From JAAYZQ01 sp034428935 (GTDB lineage Bacteria > Chloroflexota > Anaerolineae > JAAYZQ01), in contig DAOUHB010000177.1 of assembly GCA_034428935.1 (NCBI GenBank), positions 1 to 47,341 on the forward strand: DNA of 47,341 bases, given 5' to 3'. The notes beneath the pieces were generated by a model. It ran no database searches. It was given only the letters and a program-made list of their open reading frames with translations, and was not told the origin of the DNA. Shown one piece after another: positions 40,437 to 47,161 of the stretch (the first letter of the stretch is position 1; each line of letters starts with the position of its first letter). The translations under genes and the position numbers were made by a program.

Positions 40437-40469
40437 CGAGTGGGGCAGCCGGGCAGGCTGCCCCACTCG
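40437..40469 (-). other. Intercistronic 14-bp hairpin between binding protein and permeases
   Basis: CGAGTGGGGCAGCC (40437-40450) pairs perfectly with GGCTGCCCCACTCG (40456-40469), loop 5. It lies 11 bases after the binding-protein stop codon and 26 bases before the permease GTG. Such structures protect the upstream mRNA and reduce read-through, giving more binding protein than permease. No T-run follows, so part of the transcription should continue. Confidence 0.65.
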
Positions 40470-40480
40470 ACGCTTGAGTT

Positions 40481-42010
40481 CTACTGATATGCCTCTTCCG
40501 CGGTAGACTCGATCCCTTGCAGGATCGCGTCCAGGTTGTCGGGACTGCTGACAAAGTCGACGATCCCCGACCAGAACGCATTGTTCACGGCCTCGGGCAT
40601 GAGGTCGGAGGCGTCAAAGCGCACGTCGGTGGCGGTGCTGTACATCTCGGCAATCTGGCGCGACAGCTCGTCCGGATAGACCGCCGGATCGACCTGGCGG
40701 TTGGTTGCCAGGAAGCCACCGATCTCTGCCCAGATGGACTGCGCCGGGGCGCTCAACAGGTACTGCACCAGGGCCCGCGACTGCTCGGTGTCGTTGAACA
40801 TGGCGAACAGGTCGCCGGCGACGAGCAACGGGTTGCCGTGCTCCTCGTTGATGGGCGGGAAGACAAAGAAGCTATAGTCGGTGCCGGCTTCCAGGTCGGG
40901 GAACTGGTCGGCGATAAAGTCGGTGATAAAGCTCGCCTGGCGGTGCAGGTAGCAGCCCGGCTCCTCGTCGAACAACGGGAACGGGGCCTGGCCAAAGTTG
41001 GTCGACAGAACGTAAGGCTGCCCGCCATAGACCATCGCCGGATCGGCGACAATCTCACCCCAGGTCTCCCAGGCTGTTCTCACGCTCTCGTCCGTCCAGG
41101 CAATCTCGTGCTGCCACCACTGATCGTAGGCGTCAGGTCCGGCCGTGCGGAGCATGATGTCCTCCAGCCAGTCGGTGCCGGGCCAGCCGGTCGCGGCACC
41201 CGCCTCCAGGCCGATGCACCACGGCGCCGCGCCGTCGTCGATGATCTGCTGTTCCAGAGCCTGAAGCTCGTCCCAGGTCTCCGGGACCTCGTAGCCTGCC
41301 GCCTCAAAGGCCGGCGGGCTGTACCAGATAAAGCTCTTGACGGCCCCCTTCAGGAAGAAGCCATAGAGCTGGTCGTCCACCGAGGCCAGCTCGATGAGCC
41401 CCGGCGCGTAATCGGCCTCCATCCGAGCCATGTCGATGACGTCGTTCAGGGCGATAACCGAGCCCTCTTGCGCCATCTCTTGCAACTGGCCGGGGCCGGG
41501 CACGCCCGCCACGTCGGGCGGATTGCCGCCCTGGATCTGGGTGGTGAGCACGGCGTTGATGTCACGGGTGCCGGTGTATTCCACGTCGATGCCCGTGTGG
41601 TCGATGAAGGGCTGAAGCAGTGCCATAAAGTTGTCCTGCTCGCTGCCCGACCACACCGCCAGGACGCTGACCGATCCGCCAATGTCGGCGGGCAGCTCGG
41701 CCAGAACCTCGTCCATCGTCGGGCCTGCTCCCATTCCCTCGGTTCCGGTAGGCGTTTCCTCGGCCATGGCCTCTTCGGTTGGCGTCTCCTCGGCCATCGC
41801 CTCTTCAGTTGGCGTTTCCTCGGCCATGGCCTCCTCGGTGGGCGTCTCCTCGCCGACCCCAACCCCCGTTTCCGGGGTCTCGACGGCGGTCGTCTCACCG
41901 GGTTGCACGCCCTCGGCTCCTGGCTCTTCCGTCGGCCCGCAGGCCGCAACCAACATAGTCAGGACGACGAGGGTGGTCAAAAAGGCCCATAGCTGGTTCC
42001 GCTTATACAT
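40481..42010 (-). CDS. Sugar-binding lipoprotein of an ABC transporter
   Basis: A 509-residue extracytoplasmic solute-binding protein of family 1. The signal peptide has a lipobox (TLVVLTMLVAACGPTEEP, lipidated Cys about residue 24). A linker of about 60 residues contains three exact 10-residue repeats EETPTEEAMA and a GVGVGEETP lead-in. The body has SVSVLAVWSGSEQDNFMALL-like start and DVAGVPGPGQLQEMAQEGSV, close to the alpha-glucoside binding proteins of AglE/ThuE type, with LEAGAATGWPGTDWLEDIML and QSRALVQYLLSAPAQSIWAE further on. The second ATG (42008-42010) best fits the AGGAGG. The leader is about 254 nt under promoter R2. Trehalose or other alpha-glucosides are possible substrates; this is an inference. 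Confidence 0.92.
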   Translation of the reverse strand: MYKRNQLWAFLTTLVVLTMLVAACGPTEEPGAEGVQPGETTAVETPETGVGVGEETPTEEAMAEETPTEEAMAEETPTEEAMAEETPTGTEGMGAGPTMDEVLAELPADIGGSVSVLAVWSGSEQDNFMALLQPFIDHTGIDVEYTGTRDINAVLTTQIQGGNPPDVAGVPGPGQLQEMAQEGSVIALNDVIDMARMEADYAPGLIELASVDDQLYGFFLKGAVKSFIWYSPPAFEAAGYEVPETWDELQALEQQIIDDGAAPWCIGLEAGAATGWPGTDWLEDIMLRTAGPDAYDQWWQHEIAWTDESVRTAWETWGEIVADPAMVYGGQPYVLSTNFGQAPFPLFDEEPGCYLHRQASFITDFIADQFPDLEAGTDYSFFVFPPINEEHGNPLLVAGDLFAMFNDTEQSRALVQYLLSAPAQSIWAEIGGFLATNRQVDPAVYPDELSRQIAEMYSTATDVRFDASDLMPEAVNNAFWSGIVDFVSSPDNLDAILQGIESTAEEAYQ

Positions 42011-42083
42011 CATTCCTCCTTTATCACAAGTGGCTTGCACTCTATCAACACACAGCCGGGAGCCACGGACGCGGTCCGCAGCG

Positions 42084-42116
42084 TCAATGTCGGGTTTGTT
42101 CTTTGCAGACGGGCAT
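42084..42116 (-). CDS. Possible 10-residue leader peptide in the binding-protein leader
   Basis: On the minus strand AAGGAGGTGATG (42114-42125) contains a near full complement of the 16S 3' end, AAGGAGGTGA, with an ATG at 42114-42116 opening MPVCKEQTRH and a stop. The spacing to that ATG is short. The whole leader from about 42264 to 42011 holds no recognised riboswitch. It may be an upstream translated element or a ribosome standby site. Confidence 0.25.
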   Translation of the reverse strand: MPVCKEQTRH

Positions 42117-42270
42117 CACCTCCTTATATTGTTCTTGGGGGCGGTTCGCATCTCATTTCAAAGAGGTGATCGACTTCGATGGTTCACTTGTCCGCCAACG
42201 GCTAAACGGCGTTGCCTTGCGAACAAGGACCGAAGCCCCCGGAAGACCGTGCCAGATGGGGCACGCTACA

Positions 42271-42350
42271 AGCATAACATAGCGATATCACGCTGTCCAT
42301 GTACCGGGATATAGAAAAAAGATACAGATCGGGATACATCTTGGATATAG
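42271..42350 (-). promoter_or_regulatory. Half-site-array promoter (copy R2) of the sugar transport operon
   Basis: The -35 box TGGACA (42294-42299) and -10 box TATGCT (42271-42276) are 17 bases apart. Counted on the plus strand from 42294, half-sites are GGATATA at +13, AGATACA at +26, GGATACA at +38 and GGATATA at +49. All four are good, making this the most complete copy. The space from here to 42435 is otherwise empty apart from the FKBP tail. Confidence 0.7.
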
Positions 42351-42435
42351 AACGACCCATTCCACACCGTCAGACGACGCGGAACGGGCCGGGGAGTGCC
42401 AGGGTGCCAGGGAGAATGTCTGCAGGGGGGCGGCC

Positions 42436-42879
42436 CTATTCCTCCTGGGCTTCCTTGATCTCGACGAGACGTACGTTAAAGGTCAGATCCTGCCCGGCCA
42501 GGGGGTGGTTGGCGTCCAGCGTGATGCTGGCATCCGACACCTCGGTCACGCGCACGAGGAAGGGCTGGCCGTCGGACCTCGGTATCTGCAACTGCTGGCC
42601 CACTTCGGGTTCCATGCCGTCCGGTAGCTGGCTGGGATGCACGCTCTGCACCATCTCCGGGCGATAGGCGCCAAATGCCTTCAACGCCGGCACGCGAACC
42701 GTGACGGACTCGCCGGGCTCCAGCCCGATGACGGCCTGCTCAAAGCCGGGGATCACCTGCCGGGAACCAATGGTGAACTCGACCGGCTCGTGCGTCATGG
42801 TGGTGTCAAACACCGTCCCGTCATCCAGCTTGCCCATATAGTGCACACGTACGGTGTCGCCTATCTTGGCTCTTGTCAT
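42436..42879 (-). CDS. FKBP-type peptidyl-prolyl cis-trans isomerase (SlyD-like)
   Basis: A 147-residue cytosolic prolyl isomerase. KIGDTVRVHYMGKLDDGTVF and EFTIGSRQVIPGFEQAVIGL are the FKBP core; the insert-in-flap (IF) chaperone domain lies at about residues 75-120, and the protein closes with NHPLAGQDLTFNVRLVEIKE, as in SlyD and archaeal short FKBPs. There is no His-rich tail. The ATG at 42877-42879 has AAGGAAAAAGG upstream. It lies 45 bases after the degenerate receiver gene in the same direction, separated by a short hairpin (42902-42919), and so belongs to the R3-controlled transcript. Confidence 0.92.
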   Translation of the reverse strand: MTRAKIGDTVRVHYMGKLDDGTVFDTTMTHEPVEFTIGSRQVIPGFEQAVIGLEPGESVTVRVPALKAFGAYRPEMVQSVHPSQLPDGMEPEVGQQLQIPRSDGQPFLVRVTEVSDASITLDANHPLAGQDLTFNVRLVEIKEAQEE

Positions 42880-42924
42880 GGCCTTTTTCCTTTCCTTTGC
42901 TTGCCGGCACCTGCCGGCAGGCGC

Positions 42925-43311
42925 TCAGCGGAGCTTTTCGATGGGAACGCGTTCGCTCGGTTCCCGACTGCGCAAGGTTGCAAAGAGGCTGTCCAGGGAG
43001 ATGTTGGATACCGAGAGTTCGGCCGCTCCCGGGCAGCGGATGCGGGCCTGGCTGCCATCGGCGGCCAACCCCAGCAGGCACAACGCCGGATGCTCGACCA
43101 ACAAGCTGCGTAGGGCATCCGGGAAGTCGCCGTTCCGCCACAATGAGACGATGACCCATTGGGCGTCCGTCTGTTTCACTTTGGGCGGCAGGTTTTCCAG
43201 ATCCGTTACCTCACCAACCACGTCAATATCTGCGGTTCTGCGCAGCACGCGGCGCAGCAGACTCCGGAGGAGGCGTGGTTGATTGGCCAGGATCACTCGA
43301 TACGATTTCAT
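42925..43311 (-). CDS. Stand-alone degenerate receiver-like protein
   Basis: A 128-residue protein that follows the CheY-like fold: MKSYRVILANQPRLLRSLLR, TADIDVVGEV, WVIVSLWRNGDFPDALRSLL, CLLGLAADGSQARI. The acidic pair is replaced by Ala9-Asn10 and the phosphoacceptor position by Ser56, so it cannot be phosphorylated in the usual way. There is no output domain. It resembles the N-terminal half of NarL/LuxR regulators that lost the DNA-binding part. The ATG at 43309-43311 has GAGG upstream. It is the first gene behind promoter R3 and is followed by the FKBP gene. Domain assignment is by pattern, not by search. Confidence 0.68.
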   Translation of the reverse strand: MKSYRVILANQPRLLRSLLRRVLRRTADIDVVGEVTDLENLPPKVKQTDAQWVIVSLWRNGDFPDALRSLLVEHPALCLLGLAADGSQARIRCPGAAELSVSNISLDSLFATLRSREPSERVPIEKLR

Positions 43312-43375
43312 GGTCGAATCCCTCTTTGATGATGCCTACCCCATCTTTTGATAATAGGACCATCACTCTCCGTCC

Positions 43376-43445
43376 AGAATAGCACAAGCGCCGAGCGGTG
43401 TCCATATACCAGGATATAGGATTGGGATACATGTTTGGATACATT
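43376..43445 (-). promoter_or_regulatory. Half-site-array promoter (copy R3) of the receiver/FKBP genes
   Basis: The -35 box TGGACA (43399-43404) and -10 box TATTCT (43376-43381) are 17 bases apart. Half-sites counted on the plus strand from 43399 are GGATATA at +13, GGATACA at +26 and GGATACA at +38; the fourth (+49) is absent. It lies between the divergent receiver and LysW-like genes. The leader is about 58 nt. Confidence 0.7.
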
Positions 43446-43529
43446 AAGCTGTCGTAAAAGTGGCACAAACGCCCTGCCCCTGCGACAACCTTTGCACCTT
43501 TTTTCCTCGCGTTTTGCACAGCCAGGAAC

Positions 43530-43535
43530 TATACT
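43530..43535 (+). promoter_or_regulatory. Candidate -10 box of the LysW-like gene
   Basis: TATACT at 43530-43535 on the plus strand, with only a weak -35 (TTTTGC region). A start near 43542 would give a leader of about 50 nt that contains a GC-rich palindrome (CCGGCCTGCCGG). Confidence 0.35.
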
Positions 43536-43591
43536 TGCGACAGCCCACCGGCCTGCCGGCGGGCAAAAGGCCAAAAGAAAGGAGCCAGTCC

Positions 43592-43789
43592 ATGGACGAC
43601 GCGTACTGCCCCGATTGTGACGGCAAAATCGTTCTGCCACCCGACGTGAAGCTAAGCCAGAAGCTGACCTGCCCCCACTGCGAGGCTGAATTGGAAGTCA
43701 TCAGCCTGGACCCCGTCGAGCTAGACTGGGCCTATGACTGGGAATGGGACGAAGAAGAGGAAGAAGAGGAGGAAGAAGAAGAGTTCTAG
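43592..43789 (+). CDS. LysW-like zinc-ribbon protein with polyglutamate tail
   Basis: A 65-residue protein and the only convincing plus-strand gene. CPDCDGKIVLPPDVK and LTCPHCEAELEVISLDPVEL give the two CxxC pairs (Cys6, 9, 27, 30) and the ELEVxxLDP strand of LysW, the amino-group carrier protein on which lysine or arginine precursors are built. In known LysW the chain ends in an acidic EDWGE-type tail whose terminal Glu is the attachment point. Here the tail is DWAYDWEWD, eleven Glu (54-64) and a final Phe, so the canonical attachment residue is missing. No lysX/argX-type ligase is in the window. The ATG follows AAAGGAG, and a terminator follows the stop. Family match is good; function is open. 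Confidence 0.82.
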   Translation: MDDAYCPDCDGKIVLPPDVKLSQKLTCPHCEAELEVISLDPVELDWAYDWEWDEEEEEEEEEEEF

Positions 43790-43819
43790 GTCGCTCTTCT
43801 CCTCTGGCCGCAGACATCA

Positions 43820-43945
43820 TCAGATCTCCGGGGCGAGCAGCCCCGGAATTCTTTTTTGTGGGAGCCCCGCCAGGAGCGTGCTGCCGGCGACCAGGACCGC
43901 GACGAACAGAAAGCAAAAGATGACGACGTAGTGATATGGCACCAT
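43820..43945 (-). CDS. Small (41-residue) single-helix membrane protein
   Basis: An ORF from ATG at 43943-43945 with a strong AGGAGG six bases upstream. The translation starts MVPYHYVVIFCFLFVAVLVA and forms one transmembrane helix followed by a short basic/proline tail (PQKRIPGLLAPEI). It begins 57 bases after the anti-sigma stop codon, probably as the third gene of the sigma/anti-sigma transcript. Its last third is encoded by the same DNA as the terminator of the convergent LysW-like gene. The helix recalls the first helix of NuoA, but the protein is too short to assign. The ribosome binding site makes it believable. Confidence 0.5.
   Translation of the reverse strand: MVPYHYVVIFCFLFVAVLVAGSTLLAGLPQKRIPGLLAPEI
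43827..43857 (+). terminator. Intrinsic terminator of the LysW-like gene
   Basis: TCCGGGGC (43827-43834) pairs with GCCCCGGA (43840-43847), loop 5, followed by ATTCTTTTTT. It is the best intrinsic terminator in the window and lies 38 bases after the stop codon. It overlaps the end of the small minus-strand membrane ORF. Confidence 0.85.
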
Positions 43946-44002
43946 CCCCGACCTCCTCCACTGACAGGCGCGAGGAACCTGCCGGACGCTTTTCGGGCGG
44001 CG

Positions 44003-44704
44003 CTAGAGACCGCCGTCCAATACCTTGTCGCCGGTGGGTCCCGGGCTGCCGCCCTCCGGCTCGATGGTGACCCCGAAGGCAGAGTAGCTGGCCAGGGGAT
44101 CGGGAGAGGAAACCTCCAGCACGCCGTAGCCTTCGTCGTTGACGGCGAACACCCCGCCGCTCGCCCGCTGCCCGTCGCGGATGAGCCACAGTTGGTAGCC
44201 CAGGCCCGGGTCGAGGGCGGGCATGCCGTCGACGATGAGCGTGCCATACTCGCCGTCGGCGGTGATCAACAGTGTGCCGGTAGCCTGGGGCGCCCGTTCC
44301 GTTCCGGTCATGGCGACCGCCTGCATTCCTGCCGGACCCACGCCGGGGCCTCCGGAACGCAGCAACCACCAGAGGTTGCTGGCAACGAGCGCCACCAGCA
44401 GGACCAGGGCCGCCAGCCCCCAGGCCATCGCTGCCCGCTGCCGCCGGGTGCGGACCGGCGCGCGGGCGGGCGCGGCCTGCGGGGCCTGCACCTGCGCCAG
44501 GAGCCTGTTCTTCAGGTGGGCCGGGGGTGCCGTGTCCGGGGCGCCCAGGGCCAGGCGGCCGGCGACGGTCTGGTAGGCCAACAGCTCGGCACGGCACTCG
44601 GCGCAGCTTGCCAGGTGTTCCGCAACCCGCGATGCCTCCTCTGCGTCGAGGCAGTGGAGGGCATAGGCCGGCAACAACTCATAGACGTGCACTTGGTCCT
44701 GCAT
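44003..44704 (-). CDS. RskA-type transmembrane anti-sigma factor
   Basis: A 233-residue regulator that holds the ECF sigma factor encoded upstream. The N-terminal zinc-binding anti-sigma domain has the H-x3-C-x2-C motif in EHLASCAECRAEL (His30, Cys34, Cys37). One transmembrane helix lies at about 93-114 (AAMAWGLAALVLLVALVASN). The outer part is the RskA domain (TGTLLITADGEYGTLIVDGM, GLGYQLWLIRDGQRASGGVF, FGVTIEPEGGSPGPTG). RskA is released by site-2 proteolysis in other bacteria; an M50 peptidase is encoded at 36263, but any link is inference. It starts 57 bases after the sigma stop codon. The ribosome binding site is weak. Confidence 0.9.
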   Translation of the reverse strand: MQDQVHVYELLPAYALHCLDAEEASRVAEHLASCAECRAELLAYQTVAGRLALGAPDTAPPAHLKNRLLAQVQAPQAAPARAPVRTRRQRAAMAWGLAALVLLVALVASNLWWLLRSGGPGVGPAGMQAVAMTGTERAPQATGTLLITADGEYGTLIVDGMPALDPGLGYQLWLIRDGQRASGGVFAVNDEGYGVLEVSSPDPLASYSAFGVTIEPEGGSPGPTGDKVLDGGL

Positions 44705-44761
44705 TCATCACAACCCTGGATTTTGCTCTCTATACGATACGCAATCAAGCCCGCACCAGAT

Positions 44762-45340
44762 TCACCGGCCGGTCCCCTGCCCCTCATTGCCGCCCAGGGC
44801 CTGGCGCAGCTTTTGCATTGCCAGGCGGATGCGGGTCTTGACCGTCCCCAGGGGAAGATCGAGCGCCGCGGCGATCTGGCTCTGGGTCAGCCCCTGGAAA
44901 TAGGCCAGGGCCAGCACCTGCTTCTGATCCTCGGGCAAGGCGGCCAGGGCCTGGTGCACCTGCTGGCGCTCCAGGGCCAGGGCGACGCTTTGCTCCGGGC
45001 CGGCGGCTTGCCCGGCTTCCGGGGGCGCTTCGGCCCAGGCGCCCGGCTGCGCCGGGCGGGCCTTGTCGCGGCGCAGTTGGTCGATGGCCCGGTGGCGGGT
45101 GATCCCCGTCAGCCAGGTGGACACCTGGCCCCGGTCGCTGCGATACTGGCCAGCCCGCTGCCATACCCGCAAAAAGACGTCCTGGGTGATCTCCTCGGCC
45201 GTGGCACGGTCGCCGACCGAGTTGAGGGCGAGGCCAAAGACCAGGCGACCGTACCGATCGTAGAGGGCACTCAACGCTTCTGTGCGCGCGTGCCTGATGA
45301 GCCCGATGAGGGTTTCGTCGTCCAGTGTGGTGTAATCCAC
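44762..45340 (-). CDS. ECF-type RNA polymerase sigma factor (SigK-like)
   Basis: A 192-residue sigma-70 factor. Region 2 (about residues 10-85) has EALSALYDRYGRLVFGLALN, EEITQDVFLRVWQRAGQYRS, VSTWLTGITRHRAIDQLRRD; region 4 (about 125-185) has HQALAALPEDQKQVLALAYF, GLTQSQIAAALDLPLGTVKT. A linker rich in Ala/Pro/Gly joins them. The start used is the GTG at 45338-45340 (GAGG six bases upstream); the ATG at 45392-45394 would add 18 residues and lies only about 16 bases from the predicted transcript start. Paired with RskA, it resembles the SigK/RskA module. Regulated genes cannot be told. Confidence 0.92.
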   Translation of the reverse strand: MDYTTLDDETLIGLIRHARTEALSALYDRYGRLVFGLALNSVGDRATAEEITQDVFLRVWQRAGQYRSDRGQVSTWLTGITRHRAIDQLRRDKARPAQPGAWAEAPPEAGQAAGPEQSVALALERQQVHQALAALPEDQKQVLALAYFQGLTQSQIAAALDLPLGTVKTRIRLAMQKLRQALGGNEGQGTGR

Positions 45341-45416
45341 CCGGTTCCTCGTCCTGGCCGCCCGAGGCAGTCTCCCCGGGCAGCGGTCATCCATCCTCAA
45401 CCAGACCTGGCATTCT

Positions 45417-45445
45417 ATCCTACCACGAGCGGCCTGTCTCCGCAA
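45417..45445 (-). promoter_or_regulatory. Promoter of the sigma/anti-sigma genes
   Basis: TTGCGG (45440-45445) and TAGGAT (45417-45422) on the minus strand are separated by 17 bases. A start near 45410 gives a leader of about 70 nt to the GTG. An ECF-type GAAC promoter was looked for and not seen here. Confidence 0.45.
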
Positions 45446-45580
45446 ATTGCCGCCCGCGCTGCGTATCCACAAGGGCCAACCCCTGGTGGGCCAGGAATCT
45501 GGCGATTCCCCCCGAGCGTCCCAGAGAGCGGCCGGCCTGGCAACCCTGATCGCAATGCCCGATTGACAGGCCTATGCGAA

Positions 45581-45607
45581 GGCCGGCAGCCTTGTGGGCT
45601 GCCGGCC
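45581..45607 (-). terminator. Hairpin downstream of the methyltransferase gene
   Basis: GGCCGGCAGCC (45581-45591) pairs perfectly with GGCTGCCGGCC (45597-45607), an 11-bp stem with a 5-base loop, 83 bases after the stop codon at 45690. Only TTCGC follows on the minus strand. The rest of the 349-base gap from 45341 to 45689 holds the sigma promoter and nothing else that I recognise. Confidence 0.5.
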
Positions 45608-45689
45608 CGCGTAATGGACTGAATGTGCGCTTGCCTGCCGGTTCGGGGACCTATCCGCGAGCCCCCCTCCTCTGCCGGCGCCGGCGGCG

Positions 45690-47132
45690 CTATGCCTGGC
45701 GGCGTTTCAGGATGCTGGCGATGACCTCTTCCGCTGCCTGGGGCAGGTCAGGTACCTCGTGCTGTTCCAGGATCTGGCGGGCCCGTTCGTTGGCGCGGGC
45801 GGCCATGTCTTTCTGCCCCTTGCTTACCCAGGCGTCGTAGCGCATCCGGTCGATCATGCGCGGCCGCCACTGGGCCCACTTCCAGTTGTCCAGGGTGTGG
45901 TTGTCGGCCAGGAAGCCGCCGCCCGGCCGGGCGTTGTGGATGGCCTCGCGGGCCAGTGTGCGCTCGCTGACCTCGATGCCCCCCATTACGAACCCGACGT
46001 CGCGGATGATCTCGTCGGCGATGACCAGCATTTCGGCCGAGGAGGTAGAGCCGTATTCGATATAGCCCACGTCGTGGTTCAGGTTGCTGCGGCACAAGAA
46101 GGCGGTCATGATGGTCACCGTGGCCTCGATGCCGGCCTGGGTATCCACGACCTTGCTGTCGCTGGCACCCCCCACGCCCCACACCGGCAGGCCGTAGCTG
46201 CGGCCCAGCTCGGTGCAGGCGGCCATGCCCAGCGGCCACTCGGGGGCGCCGTAGCTGACGATGGCCGACTTCATGTCCAGGGCGGCGGTGTTCATGCCGT
46301 ACAGGAACGCGCTCCCCGGGCGCACCAGTTGCGTGAGGACCAGCCCGACCAGGCATTCGGCGTTGCCCAGGGCCAGGGCTCCGGCCAGCGTGATAGGCCC
46401 GCCGCCCCCCGTGTTGGGCGAGGGAGGATAGGTGACGGGGATGCCCTTCTCCGCGCAAAACAGCAGCTTGTCCACCGACTCGTCGTTGTAGAGGAGCGGC
46501 GAGATGGGCTCGGCGTAGAGCAGAAGGAAGGGCTTTTCCCGCAGGGCCGTCTCGCTGCCGGCCACGGCGCAGGCAATGTCATAGATGTCCTGCATGTCTT
46601 CCCGCTCCCGGGCGGTATAGACGTTGGGCTTGACCGAGCCCCGGATCATGGCGATAAAGCTGTGAAGGTAGTGATCCATGGTCGCCACGTCAAAGGGCGT
46701 CGCCATCGACATGACAAAATCCATGCCCCCCAGCCCATCGCAGACGTGGGCCATGCGCCGGACGTCCTCCAGGACGGCCTGGCGGCGCTTGCCGGTCTCC
46801 AGGTCCAGCGTGAAGGGGCAGTCCGAACCCGGCCCGAAAAAGACGTTGCCTTCTTCCAGGGGCATGGTCAGGTGGCCCAGCCGGTCGTGCATGGGGATGC
46901 GCGAGGGGGCCGAGCCGATGGCGCCCATCACCACGTGCTCCGGGATCTTTAGCCTGCCCTCCGACTCCCAGGCTCCGGCCTCCAGGAGGAGCTCCCGGCC
47001 CTTTTCGTTCTTCATCACAATGCCGGTGCGCGACAGAATGTCCAGGCTGGCACTGTGGATGGCCTGAAGCTGTTCGTCCGAGAGGACGCGGATGCTGGGG
47101 TGCAGCGTCTCGATCTGAATTTGCTGTGTCAC
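45690..47132 (-). CDS. Trimethylamine methyltransferase (MttB) family protein, non-pyrrolysine type
   Basis: A 480-residue TIM-barrel methyltransferase that would move a methyl group from a methylamine or betaine to a corrinoid protein. LSDEQLQAIHSASLDILSRT is the usual N-terminal MttB region; FFGPGSDCPFTLDLETGKRR and the barrel segments CLVGLVLTQLVRPGSAFLYG, MKSAIVSYGAPEWPLGMAAC and GVGGASDSKVVDTQAGIEAT follow. The frame is continuous with no internal UAG, so it is of the MtgB-like class that acts on quaternary amines such as glycine betaine, not a pyrrolysine enzyme. The start is GTG at 47130-47132 with GGAG eight bases upstream. It follows the corrinoid gene by 29 bases, and the pair is a standard two-component system. 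Confidence 0.9.
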   Translation of the reverse strand: MTQQIQIETLHPSIRVLSDEQLQAIHSASLDILSRTGIVMKNEKGRELLLEAGAWESEGRLKIPEHVVMGAIGSAPSRIPMHDRLGHLTMPLEEGNVFFGPGSDCPFTLDLETGKRRQAVLEDVRRMAHVCDGLGGMDFVMSMATPFDVATMDHYLHSFIAMIRGSVKPNVYTAREREDMQDIYDIACAVAGSETALREKPFLLLYAEPISPLLYNDESVDKLLFCAEKGIPVTYPPSPNTGGGGPITLAGALALGNAECLVGLVLTQLVRPGSAFLYGMNTAALDMKSAIVSYGAPEWPLGMAACTELGRSYGLPVWGVGGASDSKVVDTQAGIEATVTIMTAFLCRSNLNHDVGYIEYGSTSSAEMLVIADEIIRDVGFVMGGIEVSERTLAREAIHNARPGGGFLADNHTLDNWKWAQWRPRMIDRMRYDAWVSKGQKDMAARANERARQILEQHEVPDLPQAAEEVIASILKRRQA

Positions 47133-47161
47133 GGCAAGGTCTCCTTATCCTATCGCAGCCG

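Noticed and set aside
43820..43945. Truncated nuoA
   Set aside because: The hydrophobic helix recalls the first helix of NuoA, but there is no CxxG-type conserved region, no further nuo gene, and the ORF has its own stop; a small independent protein is the simpler reading.
45341..45689. ECF-type autoregulated promoter (GAAC ... CGTC) before the sigma gene
   Set aside because: No such pair at 15-17-base spacing was seen; a sigma-70-like pair fits better.
45690..47132. Pyrrolysine-containing trimethylamine methyltransferase
   Set aside because: The frame has no internal UAG; the gene is continuous over 480 codons.
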